DNA of 64,000 nucleotides, from contig NC_014393.1 in NCBI RefSeq assembly GCF_000145275.1, forward strand, positions 434,001 through 498,000, read 5' to 3'. The DNA comes from Clostridium cellulovorans 743B. GTDB taxonomy: Bacteria; Bacillota; Clostridia; Clostridiales; Clostridiaceae. The position numbers were made by a program, and so were the translations under genes. The notes beneath the pieces are model-generated. The model searched no databases and was not told where the DNA came from. It saw only the letters and a program-made list of their open reading frames with translations. This document shows, piece after piece, positions 7,605 to 16,337 of the stretch; the stretch's first letter is position 1, and every line of letters begins with the position of its first letter.

Positions 7605-10600
7605 ATGTACAAGAGAGTCGATAGTTCAAAGAGCTTTGTGGATATCGAAAGAGATATGGCTCAGCTTTGGGAAGAAAAAAATATCATAAAAAAGAGCTTC
7701 GCTGCAAATGAGGATGGAGAATATTTTACTTTCTATGATGGTCCTCCAACAGCTAATGGTAAGCCACATGTAGGTCACGTATTAACTAGATCTATTAAGG
7801 ATTTAATTCCTAGATATAAAGTTATGAAGGGATATAAAGTAATAAGAAAAGCAGGTTGGGACACTCATGGACTTCCTGTTGAACTAGAAATCGAGAAAAA
7901 ACTTGGTATTTCAGGAAAATCAGATATAGAAAAGCATGGCGTAGAAGATTTTGTTAAGCTATGTAAGGAAAGTGTTTTTACATACGTTAAAATGTGGGAA
8001 GAAATGTCTACTAAAATAGGTTACTGGGTTGATATGGAAAACCCATATGTAACTTACCATAATAGTTATATAGAATCTGTTTGGTGGGCACTAAGACAGA
8101 TGTGGGATAAAGAATTATTATATAAAGGACACAAGGTAATGCCTTACTGTCCAAGATGTGGAACTTCATTATCTTCTCACGAAGTTGCACAAGGTTATAA
8201 AGATGTTAAGGATTTAACTGCTTTCGTTAAGTTTAAGGTTAAAGGGGAAGAAAACAAATACATTTTAGCTTGGACTACTACTCCTTGGACTTTACCATCA
8301 AACGTAGCTTTAGCAATTAACAAAACTTATACATATGTTGAAGTAAAACAAAATGATGAAATATATATTTTAGCAAAAGATCTTTTATCAATATTAAAAG
8401 ATGAATACGAAGTAGTTAAAGAATTTAAAGGTGAAGAATTATTAGGTACTGAGTATGAACAACTTTTACCATTCTATACACCAGAAGAAAAAGCATTCTT
8501 TGTAATTCATGGGGATTTCGTAACGTTAAGTGACGGTACTGGAATAGTTCATATTGCACCTGCTTATGGTGAGGATGATAATATAGTTGCAAAGCAAAAT
8601 AATCTTCCAACTATAAATCTTGTTACTGCTGATGGAAAGTTCCTTCCAGAAGTAACACCATTTCAAGATAAATTCGTTAAGAACTGTGATGCAGATATAG
8701 TTAAATATTTAGAAGAGAGAAATCAACTTCTAAAAGCTGAAAAGCATGTTCACTCATATCCTCATTGCTGGAGATGTGATACACCACTTTTATACTATCC
8801 AAAGGCTAGTTGGTTTATAAAGACTAGTTCATTAAGAGATAAACTTCTTGAGAACAACGATAAAATCAATTGGTATCCAGATAACATAAGAACAGGAAGA
8901 ATGGGTAAATTCCTTGAAAACAATATTGACTGGGCTCTTTCAAGAGATAGATATTGGGGAACACCACTCCCAATTTGGGAATGTGAATGTGGCCACAGAC
9001 ATCTTATCGGTAGCATAGATGAATTAAAAACAAAAGGAATAGATGTACCAGAAGATATCGAGCTTCATAAGCCGTATATAGATAAGGTTCAAATAACTTG
9101 TGATAAGTGTGGCAGTGCTATGACAAGAGTAGCAGAGGTTATAGATTGTTGGTTTGACTCAGGTTCAATGCCGTTTGCACAATTACACTATCCATTTGAA
9201 AACAAAGAATTATTTGAACAAAACTTCCCAGCTCAGTTTATTTCTGAAGCAGTGGATCAAACAAGAGGATGGTTCTATACATTATCTGCAATATCAACAT
9301 TGATTTTTGACAGAAATGCTTTTGAAAATTGTATAGTTTTAGGCCACGTACTAGATAAAAAAGGTCTTAAGATGTCTAAATCAAAAGGAAATGTTGTTGC
9401 ACCTAATGATGTATTAGATACAGTAGGAGCAGATGCTACAAGATGGCATTTCTATACTTCAAGTGCACCATGGCTTCCAACTAGATTCTCAAAAGAAGAC
9501 GTTGCAGAAACTCAAAGAAAGTTCCTAAGTACTTTATGGAATGTATATTCCTTCTATGTGTTATATGCAGATTTAGATAATTTTGATGCTACTAAGTACG
9601 AAAGCCATAAATCAGATAATGTTATGGATAAGTGGATTCTTTCAAAATTAAATACTCTAATCAAGAGTGTAGAAGATCACTTAGATGGCTACAGATTAAC
9701 TCAAGCTGCTTTAGAACTTGAAAACTTTGTTGATGAGCTTTCAAACTGGTATGTAAGAAGAAACAGAGCAAGATACTGGACTACTGAACTTACAGAGGAT
9801 AAGATAGGTGCCTATACAACTTTATATAAAGTTCTAGTAACTTTATCAAAGATATCAGCTCCATTTGTTCCATTTATGACAGAACAAATCTATCAAAGCT
9901 TAGTAGTATCTTTAGACAGTAATGCAGTAGAAAGTGTTCACTTATGTATATGGCCAGAATATGATGCAACTGCTATAAATCCAGAATTAGAAAGAGAAAT
10001 GGATTTAGCTTATACAATAGTTAAGTTAGGAAGAAGTGCAAGAAATAGTGCTAACATAAAGAACAGACAGCCATTATCGGAAATGCTTGTTTCAACTAAG
10101 TCTCTTCCAAACTATTATGGTGATATAGTTAAAGAAGAACTTAACATAAAGCAAATAGAATTTGGAGCTGATTTATCAAAATATGTTTCCTTTGAAATAA
10201 AACCTAACTTACCTATACTTGGTAAAGCATATGGTAAGTTAATACCAGAAATCAGAAAAGAAATCGCAGCTAGAAACCAAATGGATCTTGCTCAAACTAT
10301 CAGTGCAGGTAAAGCAGTTACAATAACTGTTGGTGGCACAGATCTTGAATTAAACAAGGAAAATCTTCTTGTAACAATGCAAGGGCTAGAAGGATTTGCT
10401 TTCGCTGGAGAAGGGGATACTGGTGTAGTTTTAGAAACAACAATAACAGAAGAACTTCGTGAAGAAGGATTCGTAAGAGAAATATTATCAAAAATCCAAA
10501 CTATGAGAAAAGAAAGCGGTTTTGAAGTTGCAGATAAGATTAACCTTTATGTAGCAAACAACTCAATGCTTGAAGAAATAGTGAAGAAATTTGCTAGTGA

Positions 10601-10712
10601 TATTATGAAGGAAACTCTAACAGTTAACATATTCTACGGAGAAGCTAGAGAGTATGTAAACAACAAAATAAATGGTGAAGAATTAAATATCGCTGTTGAG
10701 GTTGTAAAATAA
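7605..10712 (+). CDS. ileS: Isoleucyl-tRNA synthetase, long (about 1035-residue) type
   Basis: Class I aminoacyl-tRNA synthetase charging tRNA-Ile. The signature HIGH motif is H55-V-G-H58 (GKPHVGHVL) and the KMSKS loop is K589-S593 (KMSKSKGN). The CP1 editing insertion lies between them, with zinc-type Cys pairs (MPYCPRCGT and ITCDKCGS). The anticodon-binding region and a long C-terminal domain complete the protein. At 1035 residues it is longer than the 920-residue Bacillus/E. coli form and matches the longer type common in clostridia. I start it at ATG 7605, eight bases after AGGGAG (7591-7596); an in-frame TTG at 7587 precedes that site. It is controlled by the T-box leader. Confidence 0.97.
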   Translation: MYKRVDSSKSFVDIERDMAQLWEEKNIIKKSFAANEDGEYFTFYDGPPTANGKPHVGHVLTRSIKDLIPRYKVMKGYKVIRKAGWDTHGLPVELEIEKKLGISGKSDIEKHGVEDFVKLCKESVFTYVKMWEEMSTKIGYWVDMENPYVTYHNSYIESVWWALRQMWDKELLYKGHKVMPYCPRCGTSLSSHEVAQGYKDVKDLTAFVKFKVKGEENKYILAWTTTPWTLPSNVALAINKTYTYVEVKQNDEIYILAKDLLSILKDEYEVVKEFKGEELLGTEYEQLLPFYTPEEKAFFVIHGDFVTLSDGTGIVHIAPAYGEDDNIVAKQNNLPTINLVTADGKFLPEVTPFQDKFVKNCDADIVKYLEERNQLLKAEKHVHSYPHCWRCDTPLLYYPKASWFIKTSSLRDKLLENNDKINWYPDNIRTGRMGKFLENNIDWALSRDRYWGTPLPIWECECGHRHLIGSIDELKTKGIDVPEDIELHKPYIDKVQITCDKCGSAMTRVAEVIDCWFDSGSMPFAQLHYPFENKELFEQNFPAQFISEAVDQTRGWFYTLSAISTLIFDRNAFENCIVLGHVLDKKGLKMSKSKGNVVAPNDVLDTVGADATRWHFYTSSAPWLPTRFSKEDVAETQRKFLSTLWNVYSFYVLYADLDNFDATKYESHKSDNVMDKWILSKLNTLIKSVEDHLDGYRLTQAALELENFVDELSNWYVRRNRARYWTTELTEDKIGAYTTLYKVLVTLSKISAPFVPFMTEQIYQSLVVSLDSNAVESVHLCIWPEYDATAINPELEREMDLAYTIVKLGRSARNSANIKNRQPLSEMLVSTKSLPNYYGDIVKEELNIKQIEFGADLSKYVSFEIKPNLPILGKAYGKLIPEIRKEIAARNQMDLAQTISAGKAVTITVGGTDLELNKENLLVTMQGLEGFAFAGEGDTGVVLETTITEELREEGFVREILSKIQTMRKESGFEVADKINLYVANNSMLEEIVKKFASDIMKETLTVNIFYGEAREYVNNKINGEELNIAVEVVK

Positions 10713-10735
10713 TCTTAACTATAGTGTTTTATTTG

Positions 10736-10772
10736 AAGGTGATTCCTGTAATGTACAGGGGTCATCTTTTTT
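10736..10772 (+). terminator. Terminator of ileS
   Basis: AAGGTGATTCCTGTA (10736-10750) pairs with TACAGGGGTCATCTT (10754-10768) through several G-U pairs, followed by a T run. Confidence 0.85.
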
Positions 10773-10889
10773 ATATTTATTAACTCGTTCAACTATCTAG
10801 ATTTCGTACAAATATTTTATAGTAATTTCTTCAGAAGTTCTTTTTATAAAAATTTTCATACTGTCAATTTTCTTGCTAAGACTTTTACG

Positions 10890-11093
10890 TCTACATTTTA
10901 GGCTAATAACTATCCAGATTTAAAAGAGGCAATGGGTTATAATGCAGATGCATTATACGAATATTAGATTAATACTACAATAATAGAAGAACGTTGTGCT
11001 TCTCTAATGTTAGGTCTTAAATATTATGCAAATATCAATAGCAACTTAAAAAACACTTCTGGAACGAATTATTTAACAGACGGTTATGTTTAA
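10890..11093 (+). pseudogene. Decayed fragment of a secreted protein with NYPDLK-type repeats
   Basis: One frame reads ..ANNYPDLKEAMGYNADALYEY, an in-frame TAG, then INTTIIEERCASLMLGLKYY..NSNLKNTSGTNY.., ending at TAA 11091-11093. This resembles the tandem repeat of the form NYPDLKxAFGxDxxxLYxHYxxxGxxEGR found in many secreted clostridial proteins. There is no start codon, and TAG codons at 10899 and 10965 sit where the repeat normally has Tyr (TAT/TAC), so each is a one-base change. A terminator hairpin follows at 11132-11168. I infer the rotten 3' end of a larger gene. The rest of the 773-nt gap (10713-11485) holds only terminators and one promoter. Confidence 0.6.
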
Positions 11094-11131
11094 GAAATAA
11101 TTTGTGGATAATTACAAAAAATAATAGTTTT

Positions 11132-11168
11132 AAATCCATAAAAAAAGAGAAGATTTATGGATTTTTAG
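11132..11168 (+). terminator. Terminator behind the gene remnant
   Basis: AAATCCATAAA (11132-11142) pairs perfectly with TTTATGGATTT (11154-11164), ending in TTTTT; it probably ended the decayed gene. Confidence 0.65.
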
Positions 11169-11274
11169 GTTCTTAACTTAAAAATAGCCATAAGTAACTT
11201 CTAAGAAATCATAGATGAAGAACATTAAAATTGTAAAGTTAAATACAGTAAATGATTACATTACATAAAATAAT

Positions 11275-11304
11275 TTGCTAGTAAATACATAAATATGATA
11301 TAAT
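11275..11304 (+). promoter_or_regulatory. Sigma-A promoter of the membrane glycosylation operon
   Basis: TTGCTA (11275-11280), 18-nt spacer, perfect TATAAT (11299-11304). The predicted transcript has a leader of roughly 175 nt before the TTG start at 11486. Confidence 0.65.
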
Positions 11305-11380
11305 GAGTGGAAATTGTATTTAAGCATAAATAGGGATATAGTTAAGGATTATAATATCTTTTAGAAGTAAATAAAGGTTG

Positions 11381-11416
11381 AAAAACACCCCTAGAAATAC
11401 ATTAAAGGGTGTTTTT
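11381..11416 (+). terminator. Terminator-like hairpin inside the leader (possible attenuator)
   Basis: AAAAACACCC (11381-11390) pairs perfectly with GGGTGTTTTT (11407-11416), a G/C-rich core with a U tract. It lies between the promoter at 11275-11304 and the first gene, so unregulated termination here would switch the operon off. Confidence 0.6.
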
Positions 11417-11485
11417 AGTTGTGAAATAATATATAGGGTATCTTTGAAGTATTGATTAAAAAGAAATACGCAGGAGGGAAGCTCA

Positions 11486-13075
11486 TTGAATAAACTTTTT
11501 CAAAGTAAATTTATGTTCACAATATTGTTAGTACTAAGTACGATGGGAATTTTATTGGTGAATATAAGAAACTGTTTTAAGAATATTGGACTAAATAAAG
11601 GATCATTAATCCATACTGCAATGGGGAAGGGAATAATGTTCTTTTTAATATTTATAATTGCAAGTTCCATTGCTATTTTGATATTTTTATACAAACAAAA
11701 AAATGACAAAAATATCATTGTAAAAGGATTTATATCTATAGCAATGATTTTAGGAATGTGCATTTTATTTGTAAATCCACCATTTCAAGTACCAGATGAA
11801 GTTGCTCACTTTTTTAAGGCTTATGAAGTTTCTTTAGGAAGGCCTGTATCAATGGGAAGTGAGCATGGTAATGGATATTATGTACCTAAGAGTTTTATGA
11901 AATTATATTCCGATAGTAAGGTTGAGGAATTAATAAAAGGTAAGGATAGGCTAAACGTAAGTGACATAAAGGATTCTTGGAATGTTAACTTAGACAGTGA
12001 TGATAAATTTTTCGCTTCATATGACAATGTAGCAACATATATGCCTTTACAATATATACCACAATCTATTGGTATATTAATAGGAAGGATTTTCAATCTT
12101 GGTCCACTAGTACTATTCTATTTGGCAAGACTGATGAATTTTTTAACTTACATAATATTAGCAGCTGTAGCAATTAAGTTGATTCCTGTGGGTAAGGAAA
12201 TTTTGTTTTTAATAGCACTTATGCCCCAAAATATATCAGAGGTTGCCTCGTGTGCTCCTGATGCTTTAATAAATAGTCTTTGTATGGTTTTTATAGCCTT
12301 ATGTTTATATTATTACAAGCGAGATAAGAAACTATCAAAAAAGGAAATGGCGTTACTCTTAATAATAGTTATGTGTGTTTCTTCTTTTAAAGTGGTTTAT
12401 TTTCCTTTAGCATTATTAACTTTTTTACTAAAGGATAAATTTGAAAGTAAAAAATTTGCTTATAGTTATTTATGTGCAACGTTATTCTTGAGTATACTTA
12501 TAAATCTTATTTGGATACCATACTCATCAGCAGAAATAGGCACTAATTTTGCAAATAATATGGGTAAAAGTGGCATAGATGTAGGTGCTCAGGTTAAGCA
12601 AGCAATAACTAATCCAATAAAATATATGTATATTTTATTTTCAACTATAGAATCAAACTTTAGTTTTTATATTAACTCAACAATAGGTATAATTGGTTGG
12701 CTAAATATGCCTATGCCTCAATATATAATAATTACATTTATGTTCTTAATGTTTATCAGTACAATCATAGAGAACGATATAGAAATAAAGGTGAATCAAA
12801 AAATAAGATATATTTTTATCGTTGTTTTTTTAATGATAATCTTGTTAATTTTCTCCTCGCTTTATGCCATTTGGACTCCAGTGGGAGCGGATATCATTGA
12901 AGGTGTACAAGGAAGATACTTCATTCCAATTATTGCATTGTTATTATTAAGTTTTAAAACGGACAGGCTTAAGATAAATGTTAATAAATTCAACTTATAT
13001 ATGATAGGCTTTGTTCTATTTTCTTGTATTATTATCATCACTAGCATAGTAGGAAAGTATTATGTTATTGCTTAA
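11486..13075 (+). CDS. DUF2142-family polytopic membrane protein (putative GT-C type glycosyltransferase)
   Basis: A 529-residue protein with about a dozen hydrophobic segments. After the second or third segment comes NPPFQVPDEVAHFFKAYEV (about residues 93-111), the acidic PDE-x2-H motif that marks DUF2142. That motif sits in an outer loop, where GT-C enzymes hold catalytic acids. A long soluble loop (about 115-190) follows. TTG 11486 is chosen because AGGAGG (11472-11477) lies nine bases upstream. The next genes encode a polyprenyl-phosphate GT2 and two flippase-like proteins, so I infer it transfers a lipid-linked sugar outside the membrane. That function is inferred from context, not from the motif alone. 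Confidence 0.8.
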   Translation: MNKLFQSKFMFTILLVLSTMGILLVNIRNCFKNIGLNKGSLIHTAMGKGIMFFLIFIIASSIAILIFLYKQKNDKNIIVKGFISIAMILGMCILFVNPPFQVPDEVAHFFKAYEVSLGRPVSMGSEHGNGYYVPKSFMKLYSDSKVEELIKGKDRLNVSDIKDSWNVNLDSDDKFFASYDNVATYMPLQYIPQSIGILIGRIFNLGPLVLFYLARLMNFLTYIILAAVAIKLIPVGKEILFLIALMPQNISEVASCAPDALINSLCMVFIALCLYYYKRDKKLSKKEMALLLIIVMCVSSFKVVYFPLALLTFLLKDKFESKKFAYSYLCATLFLSILINLIWIPYSSAEIGTNFANNMGKSGIDVGAQVKQAITNPIKYMYILFSTIESNFSFYINSTIGIIGWLNMPMPQYIIITFMFLMFISTIIENDIEIKVNQKIRYIFIVVFLMIILLIFSSLYAIWTPVGADIIEGVQGRYFIPIIALLLLSFKTDRLKINVNKFNLYMIGFVLFSCIIIITSIVGKYYVIA

Positions 13076-13112
13076 AAGTTGCAAACATCTTAAATAAGTA
13101 GGAGGAAGAAAT

Positions 13113-14045
13113 ATGGAAATTGCAGTGCTTATACCATGTTATAATGAAGAAATTACTATTGGGAAAGTCGTAGAGGATTTTAAAAGAGAATTACCACAGG
13201 CTAAAATATATGTTTATGATAACAACTCAAAGGATAGAACTTCAGAGATTGCCGCAGCAAAGGGTGCTATAGTAGTAAAAGAAACACGACAAGGCAAAGG
13301 TAATGTTGTTAGAAGCATGTTTAGGGATATAGAGGCAGATGTATATATTATGGTAGATGGGGATGATACTTATCCTGCAGAATTTGTACATAAGCTTATA
13401 AAACCTGTTATGGATGATGAAGCAGATATGGTTATTGGGGATAGACTTTCTAATGGAACCTATAAAAGCGAGAACAAGAGACCGTTCCATAACTTTGGTA
13501 ACAAATTAGTTAAAAGCTTAATAGGCTGGACTTTTAAAAATGAAATAAATGATATTATGACAGGGTACAGAGCTTTTAATAGGTTCTTTGTTAAAACAAT
13601 GCCAGTTTTAAGCTCTGGTTTCGAAATTGAAACAGAAATGAGCATACATTCGTTGGATAAGAGATTTAGGTTAACAGAAATTCCCATAGATTATAGAGAT
13701 AGACCAGAAGGAAGTGATTCAAAGTTAAATACCTACAGAGATGGTTATAGAGTTATTAAAGTAATATTCTCATTATTTAAAGATTATAAGCCATTAGCAT
13801 TTTTCTCAATATTATCTATTTTGTTTTTATTACTAGGTATTATTATAGGAACTCCTGTAATAGTGGAGTTTATAGAATCTAGCTATATAACAAAACTTCC
13901 TTCAGCAGTTTTGGCAGTAGGATTAGTTATAATTGCTATTTTATCTATGGCTTGCGGATTAATTCTAGATACAATATCAAAGAACAGCAAAAAGCAATAT
14001 GAGCTACAATTGAATGATTATAAAAAAGAAGGAATACAACTGTAA
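13113..14045 (+). CDS. GT2 glycosyltransferase with C-terminal membrane anchors (DPM1/GtrB/ArnC-like)
   Basis: A 310-residue protein. The N-terminal GT-A domain begins LIPCYNEEITIGKV and has the metal/nucleotide motif VDGDDTYP (about residues 78-85), the basic RQGKGN loop and a conserved RPEGSDSKL. Two transmembrane helices close the protein (about 229-250 and 268-290), followed by a charged tail. Enzymes of this type move a sugar from a nucleotide sugar to undecaprenyl phosphate on the cytoplasmic face. ATG 13113 follows AGGAGG. The stop TAA shares its last base with the ATG of the next gene, indicating translational coupling. Confidence 0.9.
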   Translation: MEIAVLIPCYNEEITIGKVVEDFKRELPQAKIYVYDNNSKDRTSEIAAAKGAIVVKETRQGKGNVVRSMFRDIEADVYIMVDGDDTYPAEFVHKLIKPVMDDEADMVIGDRLSNGTYKSENKRPFHNFGNKLVKSLIGWTFKNEINDIMTGYRAFNRFFVKTMPVLSSGFEIETEMSIHSLDKRFRLTEIPIDYRDRPEGSDSKLNTYRDGYRVIKVIFSLFKDYKPLAFFSILSILFLLLGIIIGTPVIVEFIESSYITKLPSAVLAVGLVIIAILSMACGLILDTISKNSKKQYELQLNDYKKEGIQL

Positions 14046-14392
14046 TGGAAAAAATGTACAAGTCCTTTAATCAAAATAAAATAGGTATATTAATAATAAC
14101 TATTTCCGCAATATTTACGGCATTCGGACAATATTTCTGGAAAATATCTGATGGAAAAAGCTTATTGTTCTTATTTATTGGATTTACTCTATATGGATTA
14201 GGTGCAGTAACCATGATTTTAGCTTTTAAGCATGGAAGTTTTTCTGTAATACATCCTATGATGAGTTTAGGCTATGTTTTTGCTTTATTGATCGGTTATA
14301 GGTTGCTGAGTGAACATATAAGTTTAGGAAAAATTTTAGGTACAATTTTTATATTTATAGGCGTGGTTTTTATAGGTGTTGGAGATGAGTAA
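14045..14392 (+). CDS. Small EamA/SMR-type membrane protein, ArnE/ArnF-like subunit 1
   Basis: 115 residues with four hydrophobic helices, the size of a small multidrug resistance or ArnE/F subunit. Conserved-looking features are GQYFWKISDG after helix 1 and HPMMSLGYVFALLIGYRLLS in the second half. ATG overlaps the preceding stop by one base. A second protein of the same size and topology overlaps its 3' end, so they probably form a heterodimer. Next to a polyprenyl-phosphate GT2 the likely role is flipping the lipid-linked sugar, as ArnE-ArnF do for undecaprenyl-phosphate-aminoarabinose. This role is inferred. Confidence 0.78.
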   Translation: MEKMYKSFNQNKIGILIITISAIFTAFGQYFWKISDGKSLLFLFIGFTLYGLGAVTMILAFKHGSFSVIHPMMSLGYVFALLIGYRLLSEHISLGKILGTIFIFIGVVFIGVGDE

Positions 14393-14723
14393 TAGTATTT
14401 TTATAGGTTTATTATTAGTATTGACATTATTCGGATCATTAGGTGGTTTTTATTTTAAAAAAGCTACTGCTACGGATACACTGATAGCTTTAATAAAATG
14501 TCCATTCTTATATTTAGGTGGAGCTTTGTATGTTGTAGGAGCCTTGCTAAATATATATGTACTGAAATTTAGGCCATATTCAATGGTTCTACCATTGACT
14601 TCAATAACTTATATATGGAGTCTTATAATATCTAAGATATTTTTAAAAGAAAAAATCACGAGATATAAAATATTCGGAATTACTTTTATAATTATAGGCG
14701 CTATATTTATAGGGATGTTTTAG
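14385..14723 (+). CDS. Small EamA/SMR-type membrane protein, ArnE/ArnF-like subunit 2
   Basis: 112 residues, four hydrophobic helices, starting at ATG 14385, which overlaps the end of the first subunit by 8 nt (ATGAGTAA). Motifs parallel those of its partner: GGFYFKKATATD after helix 1 and RPYSMVLPLTSITYIWSL in the second half. The overlap argues for equimolar synthesis and a heterodimeric transporter. It is the last gene of the operon. I see no convincing terminator directly after it. Confidence 0.78.
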   Translation: MSNSIFIGLLLVLTLFGSLGGFYFKKATATDTLIALIKCPFLYLGGALYVVGALLNIYVLKFRPYSMVLPLTSITYIWSLIISKIFLKEKITRYKIFGITFIIIGAIFIGMF

Positions 14724-14880
14724 TTATAAGGTGATGATAAGGAAGCTTATTTGATTCTAAGTGTCCCCTATTTAATTATGCCATGTTTTATTGAGTAGGC
14801 ATTGAAATTGAAGTTTAAAATCAAATTTCTTTGTATAATTTTGATAAAATCTTTAGCAAAAATCGTAATTTATTTAAAAT

Positions 14881-14895
14881 CGATAATAATTATCA
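14881..14895. promoter_or_regulatory. Fur-type 7-1-7 palindrome upstream of the CcpA-like gene
   Basis: CGATAATAATTATCA agrees at all but the first base with the TGATAAT-N-ATTATCA form of Fur boxes, and GATAAT-A-ATTATC is a perfect palindrome. It lies about 90 nt before the regulator start at 14986. AAATCGTAAT a few bases upstream resembles a Zur half-site. Binding by a particular Fur-family protein is inferred. Confidence 0.45.
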
Positions 14896-14944
14896 TAAAT
14901 ATATAGTATAGAAGCATTTAATAATATATAATAAATAGTAAAAG

Positions 14945-14952
14945 AAACGTTT
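14945..14952. promoter_or_regulatory. Possible LacI-family (cre-like) operator
   Basis: AAACGTTT within AAAGAAACGTTTAAAT is a perfect palindrome with a central CG, as in LacI-family operators, 33 nt upstream of a LacI-family start. It could serve autoregulation. The site is short, so confidence is low. Confidence 0.3.
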
Positions 14953-14985
14953 AAATTTCATAAATAATCGATAGGGGTGAAACCA

Positions 14986-15990
14986 ATGGCTGCTTCAATC
15001 AAAGATGTGGCAAGAGAAGCCGGAGTATCAATAGCAACTGTTTCTAGAGTTCTTAATGATGTAGACGTAGTAAATGATGAAACAAAGAAAAAAGTTATGG
15101 ATGCAATAAAAAAATTAGGATATAGACCAAACATAGTAGCAAGAAGCTTGAAGACTCAGAAGACTAAAACAATCGGTATAGTAATACCAGACATCTCAAG
15201 TGCATTCTATCCAGAGATAGTTAGAGGTGCTGAGGACGTAGCAAACATATACAATTATAATATAATATTATGTAATACAGATCTTGATTCAGAAAAAGAA
15301 AAAGAATACCTTAGAGTATTAAAAGAGAAAATGGTTGATGGAATAATCTATATGAGTAATTCCTTAGCAGATGAAATATTAGAACTTACTAGAGAATTAG
15401 ATTTACCAACGGTCTTAGTGGAAACGACAGATTTAAACAAAACCTTCCCAAGCGTAACCATTGATAATATCAAGGCAGCGTATGATGCAACATCATACCT
15501 AATAAAGAAAGGTAATAAAAATATTGCATATTTTGGACCTCCACGCAACATTATAAACGCAAGTGCTTCTCGTTATAAGGGTTATGAAGAGGCATTAGTT
15601 GATAATGGTTTAGCGATTAATGAAAACCTTGTAGTAGCTGGTGGACTTAAGGCTAAGGATGCTGAGAACTATATAGAAAAGCTTGAAGAAAATAATGCTC
15701 TTAAAGATGTTGATGCTATATTCTGTAGTACCGATGAACTTGCAATGGGTGTAATCAATAATTTAAGAGAAAGAGGAATCAATGTTCCTAAGGATGTGGA
15801 TATTGTAAGTTTTGATAATACTTATACTTCGTCTATCTTCTATCCAAAACTGACAACCATTAATCAACCAACTTATGATATGGGTTCTGTTGGTATGAGA
15901 ATGCTTATAAAGATTATAAATAAAAAGCCTATTGATGTAACTCAATATGTATTGCCATATGAACTTATTGAAAGAGACTCATGTAAATAA
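14986..15990 (+). CDS. LacI-family transcriptional regulator, CcpA-like
   Basis: 334 residues: an N-terminal HTH with hinge helix (IKDVAREAGVSIATVSRVLN, RPNIVARSLK), then a periplasmic-binding-protein-like core. The C-terminal half (CSTDELAMGVINNL, FDNT, LTTINQPTYDMG) resembles Bacillus CcpA closely, so catabolite control through HPr-Ser-P is the likely role. The effector contacts cannot be proven by eye. ATG 14986 has AGGGG eight bases upstream; an in-frame GTG at 14977 overlaps that site. It is monocistronic, closed by a strong bidirectional terminator. A paralogue of the same type occurs at 49938. Confidence 0.85.
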   Translation: MAASIKDVAREAGVSIATVSRVLNDVDVVNDETKKKVMDAIKKLGYRPNIVARSLKTQKTKTIGIVIPDISSAFYPEIVRGAEDVANIYNYNIILCNTDLDSEKEKEYLRVLKEKMVDGIIYMSNSLADEILELTRELDLPTVLVETTDLNKTFPSVTIDNIKAAYDATSYLIKKGNKNIAYFGPPRNIINASASRYKGYEEALVDNGLAINENLVVAGGLKAKDAENYIEKLEENNALKDVDAIFCSTDELAMGVINNLRERGINVPKDVDIVSFDNTYTSSIFYPKLTTINQPTYDMGSVGMRMLIKIINKKPIDVTQYVLPYELIERDSCK

Positions 15991-16012
15991 GAAATGACTT
16001 AATTATGTTTCT

Positions 16013-16048
16013 AAACTGCCCCCTGTCTAATTGACAGGGGGCAGTTTT
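16013..16048. terminator. Strong bidirectional terminator
   Basis: AAACTGCCCCCTGTC (16013-16027) and GACAGGGGGCAGTTT (16033-16047) form a perfect 15-bp stem with a 5-nt loop and A/T flanks on both sides. It sits between the convergent regulator and the small minus-strand gene. Confidence 0.95.
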
Positions 16049-16064
16049 ATCTTCGAGATGATTT

Positions 16065-16313
16065 TTAACTTGATTTTTGTTTTTCTAGAAAATCTTTTAT
16101 GTCTTTATCTTCCTGAAGTAGTTCAAAAATTTTTTTCTTTGATTCATCGTGAGAAAGATTATTATTTTTAGCGTAGGTATCTACAGTCTTTTTATATAGA
16201 TCATAAGCTTGCTGGACGATCTCAGAAGAGGTCTTTGAGTCAAAACCTAAGAGACTTTCAACTTTTTTTCCTAGCCTATTTTTATATATCCCAATCTTTA
16301 TTTTATCTAGCAT
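16065..16313 (-). CDS. Small hypothetical soluble protein
   Basis: I do not recognise this 82-residue protein. It is highly charged and mostly helical in character, with no membrane segment, no cysteine and no clear motif; its centre reads SKTSSEIVQQAYDLYKK. A clean AGGAGG five bases before ATG 16313 supports it as a real gene, while the GTG three bases earlier is too close to that site. It stands alone, convergent with the CcpA-like gene and divergent from the helicase gene. A Fur-type palindrome lies about 60 nt upstream. Confidence 0.7.
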   Translation of the reverse strand: MLDKIKIGIYKNRLGKKVESLLGFDSKTSSEIVQQAYDLYKKTVDTYAKNNNLSHDESKKKIFELLQEDKDIKDFLEKQKSS

Positions 16314-16337
16314 CACAACCTCCTATTGGATTTTTAT

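Noticed and set aside
10899..10967. Two in-frame TAG codons at Tyr positions, suggesting amber recoding
   Set aside because: TAG ends several clearly real genes in this window (for example at 20732 and 49910), and this frame has no start codon; decay explains it better.
11882..13490. Several ORFs of 60-90 codons antisense or out of frame to the DUF2142 and GT2 genes
   Set aside because: They are shadows of real genes, without ribosome sites or independent motifs.
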